A stretch of DNA of 64,000 nucleotides from Novosphingobium chloroacetimidivorans. Lineage in GTDB: Bacteria; Pseudomonadota; Alphaproteobacteria; Sphingomonadales; Sphingomonadaceae. The DNA lies in assembly GCF_014204535.1 (NCBI RefSeq), contig NZ_JACHLR010000008.1, positions 1 to 64,000 of the forward strand, given 5' to 3'. Both the position numbers and the translations under genes were made by a program. The notes below the pieces were generated by a model, which saw only the letters and a program-made list of their open reading frames with translations, was not told where the DNA came from and searched no databases. Shown in pieces: positions 44,852 through 53,752 of this stretch. Each line of letters opens with the position of its first letter. Within the stretch, counting starts at the first letter, position 1.

Positions 44852-45044
44852 GCCGTCGTCCATGCGCGAGACAGACGTGCGCCGTCCCGACAGTCCGCTG
44901 CTAACAAGATGACAAAAATTGGTTTGCTCCTGGCACGCGTTTGACGCAGACTGGCGTCCAAACGGTGGCCATGGCCGGCGTCGCACGTATCGTCGGACCG
45001 CTGGCCCGACCGACGGTCTTACGCCGGCATCCAGGAAGCAGATC

Positions 45045-46520
45045 ATGACAGACGCTTACGAGATCCCGATCATCGCGCGCGGCCGCATCATCGTGCCGGG
45101 CGAGGATGCCATCGCGTTCAAGGGCCGCGGGGGCGCCACGTTCCGCGCGCCCGATCCTCACAAGCACATCCACGACCTGGTGCTCGGCAATCCTTTGCTG
45201 CTCGCCGATCTGCAGCAAGTCCCCGTCCGCGAGATCGTCGACTTTCTTGCGGAACTCGGCAAGCGGCTGGTCCTGGTGGACAACCCCTATCTTCAGGAGA
45301 GCTTCGCACTGGCGCTGAAGGCAGGTGGGCTGGCAGAGCCAATCCTCAAGGGCGTGTATGACGACCTGCCGCTGATGTTCGATCCCGACTCCCTGTTCGC
45401 GCAAGTCGACAGCACCATCGGTGCCGATTACCTCGACGGCTGGATTCCGGCGCCGAGCGGACCCTATTGCCGCGTCCGGGCGATCGGCACGCGCCAGTTG
45501 CATATCACCGCCGGCAACGTGCCCGTGGTCGCCGCGCTCACCATCGTGCGCGGCGCGTTGACCAAGTCCGACATCCTGATCAAGGCGCCGTCCAACGATC
45601 CGCTGACCGCCAATGCGATCGTGCGCACGCTGCTCGATCTCGATGCGTCGCATCCGGTCAGCAAGCACATCGCGGTCGCCTACTGGAAGGGCGGCGACGA
45701 GTTCATGGAATCGCAGATCGTGCGCACCACGCGGATCGACAAGATCACCGCGTGGGGCGGGGTGAGTTCGGTCAAGCACATCCAGAAATTCCTCACGCCC
45801 GGCATCGACCTGACCGCTCTCAATCCCAAGTTCTCGGTTTCGGTCATCGGCAAGGAAGCGCTCGCGACCGAAACCGCGATGGCCGAGGCTGCGACCGGAG
45901 TCGCGGTGATCTCGGGCTTCTACAACCAGACGGCCTGCGTGAATTCGCGCCTCGTCTATGTCGAGAGCGGCACCGAGGAGCCCGATATCGAGCGCCTGGT
46001 GGCATTCGGGCGGCGAATCGTGGCTGCATACCAGACGCTGCCGGCGATCCTGTCGACACCGGCACTAGCGCCCAACCGCGAACTGGAAGCCGAGATGGAA
46101 GCGGTCGCGTTCGAGGACGACTTCTACCATGTCGAGGGCGACACCGTGAATGGCGGAGTCGTGATCTCGAAGTTTCCCGACCGCGTCGACTTCTACGATC
46201 AACTCAACAACCGCGTCGTCAACATCGTGCCGGTCGAGAACCTGCTCGATATCGTGCAATGGTGCGACGACACCACCCAGACGGTCGGCGTCTACCCGGA
46301 AAGCCTGCGCGACCGCCTGCTCGATCCGCTGGCCCTCGCCGGCGTCCAGCGGCTGGTCCCGCTTGGCGGAGGCGATGTCTGGCGGATCTATCGCGAGATA
46401 CAAAGCATGCCTCCGGGCATGCCGCACGACGGCATCGAGCCGCTGCGCCGGAACGTGCGGTGGGTCATCGATCAGCGACCCACGGGTGAGCAAGTGCCGC
46501 TCAGCATCGCGGCCGAGTGA
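45045..46520 (+). CDS. LuxC-like acyl-CoA/acyl-protein reductase
   Basis: 491 residues, close to LuxC length. It is an aldehyde-dehydrogenase-fold protein: RQLHITAGNVPVVAALTIVRG, ILIKAPSNDPLTANAIV, YWKGGDEFMESQI, GVSSVKHIQKFL and GFYNQTACVNSRLVYVES. The last holds the Cys that forms the acyl thioester in LuxC. The ATG at 45045 follows AGGAAG. It should reduce an activated acid to an aldehyde with NADPH. Its partner is the LuxE-like enzyme across the tetR gene. No luxAB or luxD-like gene is seen. Confidence 0.85.
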   Translation: MTDAYEIPIIARGRIIVPGEDAIAFKGRGGATFRAPDPHKHIHDLVLGNPLLLADLQQVPVREIVDFLAELGKRLVLVDNPYLQESFALALKAGGLAEPILKGVYDDLPLMFDPDSLFAQVDSTIGADYLDGWIPAPSGPYCRVRAIGTRQLHITAGNVPVVAALTIVRGALTKSDILIKAPSNDPLTANAIVRTLLDLDASHPVSKHIAVAYWKGGDEFMESQIVRTTRIDKITAWGGVSSVKHIQKFLTPGIDLTALNPKFSVSVIGKEALATETAMAEAATGVAVISGFYNQTACVNSRLVYVESGTEEPDIERLVAFGRRIVAAYQTLPAILSTPALAPNRELEAEMEAVAFEDDFYHVEGDTVNGGVVISKFPDRVDFYDQLNNRVVNIVPVENLLDIVQWCDDTTQTVGVYPESLRDRLLDPLALAGVQRLVPLGGGDVWRIYREIQSMPPGMPHDGIEPLRRNVRWVIDQRPTGEQVPLSIAAE

Positions 46521-46638
46521 ACTCGGCAGGCGGTGGGCGCCACAAGCCCATCGCCCTCCGACCCCAGCGCGCTGTCAGGCCGCGCGGCGTAACCGCCCTT
46601 AGCGCTGGAAGCGGTCGCAATCGCCTGAAGCGGACGAC

Positions 46639-47049
46639 TCAGGCGAAGGGCGTGGCGAACTCGATGCGAATGCCGCCTGGAATGAAGATCAGGAAGTGGC
46701 GCGTGGCCGAGCCCGGCCGCATCGCGGACGGAGGGGCATCGACCACGACTTGCGGATGTGCGCTGACCTTCGCCCACAGCGCGTCGAGGGCGTCATCGTC
46801 CGCGACTGCCAACGAGAGGTGGTGCAGGCCGATGTTCGCGCGCCGATCGAAGGCCCGTGCGGTGTCGGGATCGGCAGCCCGCCACAAGGTGAGCAGGATC
46901 GCGCCGTCGGACACGAAGATCGCCGGGTAGCTCGGCACGCCGCCGACTTCGTCGAAGCCCAGGACCCCGCAGAAGAAGGCGCGCGCCTGATCGAGGTCGG
47001 GCACGGTGAGGCCGACATGGTGCACACCGCGGGTCAGCTTTTGCGTCAT
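46639..47049 (-). CDS. VOC-family (glyoxalase/bleomycin-resistance fold) protein
   Basis: 136 residues with two beta-alpha-beta-beta-beta units. Metal-ligand-like residues lie at GVHHVGLTVPDLDQARAFFC (His), ANIGLHHLSLAVAD (His) and FIPGGIRIEFATPF (Glu). Members are lyases, isomerases or extradiol dioxygenases of small molecules. It overlaps the PNPOx-fold gene upstream by 4 bp, so the two form an operon convergent with the LuxC-like gene. The substrate is not predictable. Confidence 0.85.
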   Translation of the reverse strand: MTQKLTRGVHHVGLTVPDLDQARAFFCGVLGFDEVGGVPSYPAIFVSDGAILLTLWRAADPDTARAFDRRANIGLHHLSLAVADDDALDALWAKVSAHPQVVVDAPPSAMRPGSATRHFLIFIPGGIRIEFATPFA

Positions 47050-47654
47050 GATGTCGGTCCTTCCAGTTCGGCGATGCGAGCGCGCAGCCGGGCGAGTTCC
47101 TCACGCATGGCTTCGGTGCCTTGCTGGATCTCGGCTTCGGTGAAGCGCGGAACGATATGCTGTGGGCAGTTCCAATCGAAGCCGACCACATCGATCAGAA
47201 ACATCCGCTCGGGCTGGGCCGTGTAGCCGGGGATCATCAGCGCGGCGATGTGCGCGGGATCGTCGCTGGCATGCGCATGGCCGATCAGTTTGAGCCGGCG
47301 CCGATTGGGATAATCCATCAGGAACAGCGAGACGCGATCGTCCGCGGCGATGTTCGCCGTCGAGAGATACTGCCGGTTACCCGTGAAATCCGCGAACCCG
47401 ATCCGATTGCCGCCGATCGGTCGCAGGAAGCCCGGCGGACCGCCGCGATGCTGGATGTAAGGCCAACCGTGTTCGCTCACCGTCGCCATGTAGAAGCTGT
47501 CACGCGCACGGATGAAGTCGGTTTCGCGCGCGCTCAGCATGTCCCGCTCGCCCGCATGCGCCTCCATCCGGGCGTAGGATGCGCGCGATCCTGCCGCTTC
47601 CTGCAGGATGCGGGATCGAGGACCGAACATGGTCTTGAGATAGGTCGCTGCCAT
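47046..47654 (-). CDS. Pyridoxamine-5'-phosphate-oxidase-fold flavoprotein
   Basis: 202 residues with the split-barrel FMN-binding pattern: RDSFYMATVSEHGWPYIQHRGGPPGFLR, RIGFADFTGNRQYLSTANI, and VSLFLMDYPNRRRLKLIGHA. A C-terminal extension has WNCPQHIVPRFTEAEI and a helical tail. Relatives reduce or oxidise small molecules or act as heme/flavin reductases. The ATG at 47654 starts the gene and its end overlaps the VOC gene. It is divergent from a LysR gene at 47728, its likely regulator. Confidence 0.85.
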   Translation of the reverse strand: MAATYLKTMFGPRSRILQEAAGSRASYARMEAHAGERDMLSARETDFIRARDSFYMATVSEHGWPYIQHRGGPPGFLRPIGGNRIGFADFTGNRQYLSTANIAADDRVSLFLMDYPNRRRLKLIGHAHASDDPAHIAALMIPGYTAQPERMFLIDVVGFDWNCPQHIVPRFTEAEIQQGTEAMREELARLRARIAELEGPTS

Positions 47655-47727
47655 GCCCGGTTAACTAGCGCTTTCCCGTCGTTATGATAATCCAGCCTCA
47701 GAGACATTCACTATTTCACCTGGGCGA

Positions 47728-48621
47728 ATGATGGACCGGTTCGAGACGTTGACTGCGTTCGTCGCGGTCGCCGATCAGCGGGGCTTCGCGGCGGCGGCCC
47801 GCGCGCTCGCGGTGTCGCCGCCGGCCGTGACCCGCGCAGTGGCTGCGCTGGAGCGGCACCTGGGCGTCACGCTGTTCCATCGCTCGACCCGAGCCGTCTC
47901 GCTCACCGACGAAGGAGCGGCCTTCCTGGATCGAGCACGGCGGGTGCTGCACGACTTGCGCGAAGCCGAGCAGGTCGTGATGGGCGGGAGGTCCGTACCG
48001 CGTGGACAGCTGTACGTCACCGCGCCGGTCGTGTTCGGGCGTTTGCATGTGCTTCCCACCATCGGCGCGCTGCTTGCCAGGCACGAAGGACTGAGCGCGC
48101 GCATGATGCTGCTCGATCGCAACGTCCGTATAGTCGAGGAGGGGATCGACGTGGCAGTGCGGATCGGTGCGCTTGCGAACAGCGCCCTGCGCATGGTGAC
48201 GATCGGGTCGGTGCGGCAGACGATCGTGGCGAGCCCGGACTACCTGGCTGCACATGGGGTACCCGCCGACCCAGAGGATATGACCGGGCACCACTGCATA
48301 GCGGGCAGCAGCGTGCGTGGCGGCAACGCCTGGTCATTCGCGGGCAGAGGCTCCCCTGTCGAAGTCGTGCCCCGCCTGACCATCAACACGATCGATGGAG
48401 CGATCGCGGCGGCCGAGGCGGGCATGGGGCTGGCCAACGTGCTCAGCTATCAATCCGCCGACGCGATAGCGAGTGGGAGACTGGTGCAAGTGCTGGAGGA
48501 GCACGCGCCGCCGCCGATGCCGGTAAGCCTCCTTTACGATGCGGGTCGCGCCGCGATGCCGGCGGTGCGCGCGTTCATAGACGCGATGCGAGAACGGGCA
48601 CGCGGTTCCGCGTGGTGCTGA
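47728..48621 (+). CDS. LysR-family transcriptional regulator
   Basis: 297 residues: MDRFETLTAFVAVADQRGFAAAARALA, SPPAVTRAVAALERHLGVTLFHRSTR, GQLYVTAPVVFGRLHV and a substrate domain ending in AVRAFIDAMRE. Two ATGs are adjacent at 47728 and 47731. It belongs to a different LysR subgroup from the three at 10-16 kb. It is divergent from the PNPOx/VOC operon across 73 bp, which suggests it controls that operon. Confidence 0.92.
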   Translation: MMDRFETLTAFVAVADQRGFAAAARALAVSPPAVTRAVAALERHLGVTLFHRSTRAVSLTDEGAAFLDRARRVLHDLREAEQVVMGGRSVPRGQLYVTAPVVFGRLHVLPTIGALLARHEGLSARMMLLDRNVRIVEEGIDVAVRIGALANSALRMVTIGSVRQTIVASPDYLAAHGVPADPEDMTGHHCIAGSSVRGGNAWSFAGRGSPVEVVPRLTINTIDGAIAAAEAGMGLANVLSYQSADAIASGRLVQVLEEHAPPPMPVSLLYDAGRAAMPAVRAFIDAMRERARGSAWC

Positions 48622-48854
48622 ACGACAGGGGCGAACAACGCTGAACGCACACCGCCAGTCGGCAGGAGCGTTCGTGCGGCGGGTGGCCGCCACAGGCGCC
48701 ATCGTTGTCGAGGCTACAGCGCTCGTCCTGGTGCGGTTCAACCGGCGGAACATCGTGCCGGATGAACGGACTTCAGCTTGTCGGAATTTCAGAGTGGCGT
48801 GGCGTCCCGATTGGTAGCCCCTCCGTCTCCGGCTCCGGGTGCGATCGCCTCGCG

Positions 48855-49757
48855 CTACCCTGGCGTTCCATCGAGATAGGCGCGGACCTGCGCGTGCAGG
48901 CGTCGCGCGGCCTCGGCGGCGGGATCGGCGCTCTTGCCCAGGTCCTCCAGCGCTCGCAGGGCTGCGGCGCCGTGGCGTTTGCTGGCGAAGAGGGCCAGCC
49001 CGTTCTCGACCACGACCGGGTCGTAGTCGGTCGCGCCGGCCACGCAGGCCAGGTACCGCACGACGTTGTCGAGCGCCGCCGCGTCGAGCGGCATGGCCTC
49101 GACGCTCTGCTCTCCGGCCAGGCTCTTGGGGTAACGCGCGTAGAACGCGTCGGCGAGCGCGCTGCCGACCTTGCCTTCGGCATGGAGCTGCGCACAGGTC
49201 GGCAGGGGCAGGCCGCTGGCCGGGGCGGGTCTGGTCATGGCGGCCTCCTTCGCCGGGGTGTCGAGAAGCGCAAGCAGCGCATCGTAGCGGGCCGCGCATC
49301 GCGGCACCGGGTGTTCACGGCAGCTGAGGTCGCGGCTGCGGGACCATGCCGGGTGCGGCGTCCCGGATGAGGGGAGGGGCGCCTTGCCGGTGACCGCGCC
49401 TGCAAGCAATTCGGCCCTGCGGCGTGCCAGGCGGACGGCGCGGTCGGCGAAGGTCACTTGCGCGGCCTGTCCGCCGTCCGGCCCGGCGTACGCATCGCCA
49501 AGCTGCTGGAGCGCGGCCTGGAACGCGGCGGCCGCCTCCGGGCTATCGACAGCGCTGCCGACGCGGGCGATCTCGGCATCGGCGCAGGCGATCATGGCGG
49601 AAGGCGTTCCGCCCGCCGCGTCTCGGCAAGCGGCGTAATCCGGAGCCGCTTGCTCCTGGTCCGCCACCGGTGCTTGCGAGGCCGTTGCGCCCGGGGATCC
49701 CCCGCCGCACGCAGCGAGGGCAAGACCGAGCAGGCTGACGTATCGGCGCAGGCGCAT
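48855..49757 (-). CDS. Lipoprotein of unknown function
   Basis: 300 residues with a lipoprotein signal (MRLRRYVSLLGLALAACGGG, lipobox LAAC). The rest is Ala-rich and helical, with cysteine pairs (YAACRDAAGG..., MIACADAEIARVG, LSCREHPVPRCAARYD, LPTCAQLHAEGK). I do not recognise a domain. It is the last gene of a four-gene minus-strand set (480-residue protein, lipoprotein, LysM hydrolase, this gene) that begins after the first of the repeated operators, so a link to type III secretion is inferred. Confidence 0.75.
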   Translation of the reverse strand: MRLRRYVSLLGLALAACGGGSPGATASQAPVADQEQAAPDYAACRDAAGGTPSAMIACADAEIARVGSAVDSPEAAAAFQAALQQLGDAYAGPDGGQAAQVTFADRAVRLARRRAELLAGAVTGKAPLPSSGTPHPAWSRSRDLSCREHPVPRCAARYDALLALLDTPAKEAAMTRPAPASGLPLPTCAQLHAEGKVGSALADAFYARYPKSLAGEQSVEAMPLDAAALDNVVRYLACVAGATDYDPVVVENGLALFASKRHGAAALRALEDLGKSADPAAEAARRLHAQVRAYLDGTPG

Positions 49758-49776
49758 GCCGTCAGCCTAGCGCCTC

Positions 49777-51513
49777 TCAGCGATAAAGCGAGCGGACCGG
49801 CGGCACGGAGACGCCCTGCGCGTCGCCCATGAAGCGCGTCACGTCGATATTCCGGTCGATGTAGTCGGACAGCCAGTTGCGATAGGCGTTCCCCTGGTCG
49901 CCGCCGGCCGCGCCCATGTAGTCGTCGCGCTGGCGAGCGGGCACGTTGGCCTCGAAGGTGCCGGGCCGCAGGTACGACATGTCGCCGCTCAGGAACCCGC
50001 GCGCGCCGGCCAGGCCCTCGTGATGCGCGATGTAGGCGTACTTGGCGACTGCCGCGGGGGAGGCGTCCGCCGCGATGTGCCCGCTCTCGCGCAAGGCGGA
50101 GAGGTTGTGCCTGGCGTAGTCCGCGCCCGCGAGCACCGACAGACGCGGGTCGTTGCGCGCGGACAGCAAGGCGCTGCGGTCCACCACTTGGTTGCGCTCA
50201 TTCACCAGACCGAGCGCTTTGGCTTCCTGGTTGAGCAGGCTGCCGGGCCGGGTCGCCTCGCCCATCCAGGTGCCCGAGAGGAACTGCGTCAGCCCGGTGG
50301 CGGAGGAGGTGCCCGCCCGGGCGTTGGCCTGCCACACCCCGCCGACCTTCGAGGCCTCGGCATCGATGATCGCGGCAACAGTCTGCGGCGCCATGCCGGT
50401 GCGGTCGGCGGCCTCGAGGATCGCCGTGCGATAGCCTTCGTTCCTGCCCAGCGAGAGGTTGCCGGCGGCATAGGCTTGTCCGGCAGGAAGGGCTTGTCCA
50501 GCTGGAACGTTCGGCGGGGCTTGCGTCGGCGCCGTGCCCTGCGCGCCCGCATCGGGCTTGACGTAGACGCCGATCAGCGTCCGGCCACGCCCGGTAAGGC
50601 CATTGGCCGCCGCGCCGGTCCGCGCGTTGGCGGAGGCGTAGTCGCTGGCGAAGCCGCCGTCGGTGCGGATCTCGATATGGCCGTACCGGGCGTTGCGGTC
50701 GGTCGCGCCCGGGGCCGCGCCATAGACCAGCACCGCACCCTTGGGAGCATCGTAGGCCGAGCGGATCGCGGTGCCGGGGCGGCCCAGGATGTTGACGAAG
50801 CCGCGTTGCTCCAGCGCCGGTCCCGCGTCCTTGGCCGCGACCCCGGGAATGTAGTCGTTCACCGCGCCGGATTTCTGCAGCGCCGTCTTCACCCAGGCAT
50901 AGCAGCGCCCGATCGAAGAGCGCCCCGCCGCCCGCTGTGCCGCGATGTCGGCGGCTTCGACCGAGGCGGCGCCCGGCTGCGGTACGCCTGCCTGCTCCGG
51001 GCGGGCGGAGGCGGGGGCGGCGGGTGCCGGTGCTTGCGCTCGGGCAGGGGCGGAAGGTGATGGACCGCCGAGATTGAGCGCTTGTCCGGGATAGATCCGG
51101 TCCGGATCGGCGATCCGGTTGCGGCCCGCGATCGCGGCGACAGTCGTGCCGCTGGCCTGCGCGATGGCCGAGAGCGTTTCGCCCGGCTTCACCACATGGG
51201 TGGTGGAGGCAGGGCTCGGCAGGCGGATGTGCTGGCCGACCTGGATGCGGTCCGGATCGGCGATGCCGTTGATGTCGGCCAGCCGCTGCCACGTGGTGCC
51301 GCTGCGCGCCGCGATCCGCGACAGGGTCTCGCCGCGCTGGACCACATGCACGTTCGCGCCGGGGCCCAGGTGCGAGAGCGTGTCGGGCGCACTCAGCAGG
51401 CGGTCGAGGGCCGAGCCGCCGAGCGACCTCTCACCACCCGCGCCCGCCAGCAAACCTTCGAGGGTCAGGTTGGTGCGCGTTCCCGACGCGGAAAGATTGG
51501 TCTGCATGTTCAT
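49777..51513 (-). CDS. LysM protein with CHAP-like and lysozyme-like domains
   Basis: About 578 residues. Two LysM repeats lie near 55-150 (HVVQRGETLSRIAARSGTTW and THVVKPGETLSAIAQASGTT). A Pro/Ala linker leads to a cysteine/histidine domain near 200-330 (GRCYAWVKTALQKSGAV and RYGHIEIRTDGGF), which resembles CHAP/NlpC amidases. The C-terminal part (TAILEAADRTGMAPQTVAAI, SSATGLTQFLSGTWMGE) resembles a lytic transglycosylase/lysozyme. No classical signal peptide is visible, so it may be secreted by the type III machinery or act at the cell wall during its assembly. Confidence 0.75.
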   Translation of the reverse strand: MNMQTNLSASGTRTNLTLEGLLAGAGGERSLGGSALDRLLSAPDTLSHLGPGANVHVVQRGETLSRIAARSGTTWQRLADINGIADPDRIQVGQHIRLPSPASTTHVVKPGETLSAIAQASGTTVAAIAGRNRIADPDRIYPGQALNLGGPSPSAPARAQAPAPAAPASARPEQAGVPQPGAASVEAADIAAQRAAGRSSIGRCYAWVKTALQKSGAVNDYIPGVAAKDAGPALEQRGFVNILGRPGTAIRSAYDAPKGAVLVYGAAPGATDRNARYGHIEIRTDGGFASDYASANARTGAAANGLTGRGRTLIGVYVKPDAGAQGTAPTQAPPNVPAGQALPAGQAYAAGNLSLGRNEGYRTAILEAADRTGMAPQTVAAIIDAEASKVGGVWQANARAGTSSATGLTQFLSGTWMGEATRPGSLLNQEAKALGLVNERNQVVDRSALLSARNDPRLSVLAGADYARHNLSALRESGHIAADASPAAVAKYAYIAHHEGLAGARGFLSGDMSYLRPGTFEANVPARQRDDYMGAAGGDQGNAYRNWLSDYIDRNIDVTRFMGDAQGVSVPPVRSLYR

Positions 51514-51591
51514 GGATCGCTCCATCTACCGATGTGGGCAGTTTCGACCTTGCGGGGGCAAGTGTCTGTAATCGATGCGACTACGAGGACG

Positions 51592-52053
51592 TCAGCGCGG
51601 CCTCGTACCCTGCGCTCGCATGGCTTGCGCCAGCGGATCGTTGCGCAGGACCAGCACCGGCACCACCGACGTGTCGCCGGGCTCGACGATGACCGCCGCG
51701 AACAGCTTGTCGCCGTTCGAGAAGGCGATCAGTCGCGCATGGCGGAGCGCACCGCCCACGGCCTCCTCCTTCCAGCCCGCCGGCATCGCGGCGCGCAGGG
51801 CTTGCGGTATCTGCGCCTGCTGCGAGGCTGCGGTGGTGTAGATCGCGGGGCTGAACTTGCCCCACTGCGGCTCCAGCCGTTCGAGCGCCTGGGCCGATGC
51901 CTGGACCAGCCGGCCGTTCAGCTCCGTGCCGAGCGGCGGCTCGGGGTGCTGCACCAGCAGCGCGGGCACTTGCGGCAGCGGGGCGTCTTCGTGCCCGCAG
52001 CCGTTGGCAAGTAGCAGCACCATCGATGCCAAGAGCGCCAGCCGCCGCGTCAT
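51592..52053 (-). CDS. Small lipoprotein of unknown function
   Basis: 153 residues with a clear lipoprotein signal (MTRRLALLASMVLLLANGCG, lipobox ANGC). The mature part is compact with PPLGTELNGRLVQASAQALE, and KLFAAVIVEPGDTSVVPVLV near the end. No family is recognised. It follows the 480-residue protein gene with no gap, and the LysM hydrolase gene is next, so the three probably function together. A pilotin-like role for the secretion system is possible but unproven. Confidence 0.7.
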   Translation of the reverse strand: MTRRLALLASMVLLLANGCGHEDAPLPQVPALLVQHPEPPLGTELNGRLVQASAQALERLEPQWGKFSPAIYTTAASQQAQIPQALRAAMPAGWKEEAVGGALRHARLIAFSNGDKLFAAVIVEPGDTSVVPVLVLRNDPLAQAMRAQGTRPR

Positions 52054-53496
52054 TCAGGGACGGGCGAACTGCGACACGAACGAAAGCGTGTCCTCGAAGT
52101 CGCTCATGACGGCCGAACCCACGCCGGTCTCCCCCGTGCTTGCATCGATCGGCAGCGCGGCGCGCGCGAGCGTCACCGCGGCGTCCGCGTTGGGGTTCTC
52201 GATAGCCGAGTTCACCGCGAACTGCACCCACTCCTTGGCGACGCTCGCCGCGGTTCCGACCGCCAGCGCAGCCGGTCCGCCGACCCGCGCCTTGTCGACG
52301 ACGGTGAGGGCGGACTTGAGCACGGCGGTAGTGCTCGCCTGCTGGCTCGCGACATCGGCGTCGATCGACTTGACCGCAGCGGAGACGCCGCCGACGAAGT
52401 AGCCGAGCGCGGCTGCGTTGGGCAGCCGGGTCTGGCGATCGGTGTTGGGCACCACTTCGCTGCGATACAGCCGGTCGACGGCGTTCTCGGTGCCGTCGTT
52501 GCCCACTTGCAGGCGGCCCATCTGCGTGCCCAGTTCCGCCTCGCGACCCTGGTTCAGCATTTCCTTGGCGTAGGCGGCGAAGTCGCTGCCATCACGCGTG
52601 GTGCCGTTCATCGTCAGCTCGCGCATGACGCCGGTGGTGTCACTGTCGACGATCGCGGTCAGGCCATCGGTCATCGTGCGCAGGGCGTCGTCCTTGCCGA
52701 CGACGGTGAGCCCGCCGATGATCGTGTTGGTGTCGCGGACCGAGCGCAGCGTGTCGACGCCGGCATCGAAGACCTGGGCCTTCAGATCGGCATCGCCGGT
52801 GCTGGCCGCCGCGCCCATGATCGCCTCGAAGTTGTCCGCGTTCCAGCTTACCGTCGTGGCCGAGCCGCCCATTCCTGCGACCGTGGTCATGTCGCCATCG
52901 ATGGCGGAGGTGAGCACGTCGGGCAAGCGGCTGCCCAGCGCCTGGAAGCCGCTTTGCGCGAAGCTGCCTTGCAGCGAGCCGAGCACTTCGCCCGCCGCGC
53001 GCGCCTCGGCATCGACCAGGTTGACGCCGCTGTAGCCGAAGCCAACGTCGCTATGGCTCCCGGTTCCGGCGCCGCCCGCGATCTGCCCCAGGTAGTCCAC
53101 TCTGGTCTGCGGCGCGGCATGGGTCGCGATCGCCGATCCCAACTCGGTCACCGGCGTGTAGCCTTGCGAATCGCCGCCTGTCTTGGCGAAGGCGTTGCTC
53201 AGCGTGGCCAGGCTGGCGCCGTCCAGCTTGTCCGCCATGTCGGCGAAGAAGCTCTGCCGCTCGTCGGTGCTGAGCCCGCCCATGCCCAGGATCGAGCCGT
53301 CCATCGCCTCCTCGGCGATGCGGTCGAGCCTGCCTTCGGCGGCGAGCTGATCGACCAACCGGTCCGCGTCGGCTGCGGGTAGGGCGGAGATCTGGTCGGT
53401 GACCGCGCGGATGTCGTCGTGGGTGACCGGGTTCAGGAACCCGCTGGACATGCGGCAGTCGATGACCTGGGTGGCGCTCTGGATGGGATCGGTCAT
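52054..53496 (-). CDS. Large helical protein of unknown function, putative type III substrate
   Basis: 480 residues without a Sec signal, mainly helical and rich in Ala, Ser, Thr and Asp. The N-terminus MTDPIQSATQVIDCRMSSG is flexible and Ser/Thr/Gln-rich, as type III signals often are. Middle segments (SILGMGGLSTDERQSFFADM, LGSLQGSFAQSGFQALGSRL) resemble no family I know. It is first in its operon and lies about 70 bp downstream of the first repeated operator. I do not know its function; effector or translocator are the leading guesses. Confidence 0.7.
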   Translation of the reverse strand: MTDPIQSATQVIDCRMSSGFLNPVTHDDIRAVTDQISALPAADADRLVDQLAAEGRLDRIAEEAMDGSILGMGGLSTDERQSFFADMADKLDGASLATLSNAFAKTGGDSQGYTPVTELGSAIATHAAPQTRVDYLGQIAGGAGTGSHSDVGFGYSGVNLVDAEARAAGEVLGSLQGSFAQSGFQALGSRLPDVLTSAIDGDMTTVAGMGGSATTVSWNADNFEAIMGAAASTGDADLKAQVFDAGVDTLRSVRDTNTIIGGLTVVGKDDALRTMTDGLTAIVDSDTTGVMRELTMNGTTRDGSDFAAYAKEMLNQGREAELGTQMGRLQVGNDGTENAVDRLYRSEVVPNTDRQTRLPNAAALGYFVGGVSAAVKSIDADVASQQASTTAVLKSALTVVDKARVGGPAALAVGTAASVAKEWVQFAVNSAIENPNADAAVTLARAALPIDASTGETGVGSAVMSDFEDTLSFVSQFARP

Positions 53497-53564
53497 GGCT
53501 AAGGCACCTGGTTGTGGCGTTCGCAGGGCGGATCATGGCCGATCGCGGCGGGGAAGTGGCTGCG

Positions 53565-53593
53565 CGATCCGATTAGAGGGCGTAGTCGGATCG
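53565..53593. promoter_or_regulatory. Repeated operator palindrome, copy 1
   Basis: CGATCCGATTA and TAGTCGGATCG are inverted repeats with one mismatch, 7 bp apart, followed by ATTAG. The site lies about 70 bp before the start of the 480-residue protein gene. The same element occurs at 57413-57440 and 60313-60340, each before another operon of the type III island. Confidence 0.7.
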
Positions 53594-53660
53594 ATTAGGG
53601 TGAGGTGGATGGGTTTGAACGCTCCCCTTCCTCGTGCTGGTCGCGGTACTTCTTATGTTG

Positions 53661-53752
53661 GTCATCCCGGCGAAGGCGGGGGTCCATCTCCCGAGGTGGC
53701 GTAAAAGGATTCACCTGGAGATGGATTCCCGCTTTCGCGGGAATGACGAAAA
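53661..53752. repeat. REP-like palindromic repeat, copy A
   Basis: GTCATCCCGGCGAAGGCGGG at one side and TCCCGCTTTCGCGGGAATGAC at the other form large inverted arms around a short spacer, with GGAGATGGATT before the second arm. A second copy is at 61814-61906 between sctR and sctS. Such palindromes are common dispersed elements in proteobacterial genomes and sit between genes. Confidence 0.75.

Noticed and set aside
48334..49299. Minus-strand open frame of 321 codons
   Set aside because: It overlaps the LysR gene and the lipoprotein gene in another frame; the Arg-rich text is a shadow.
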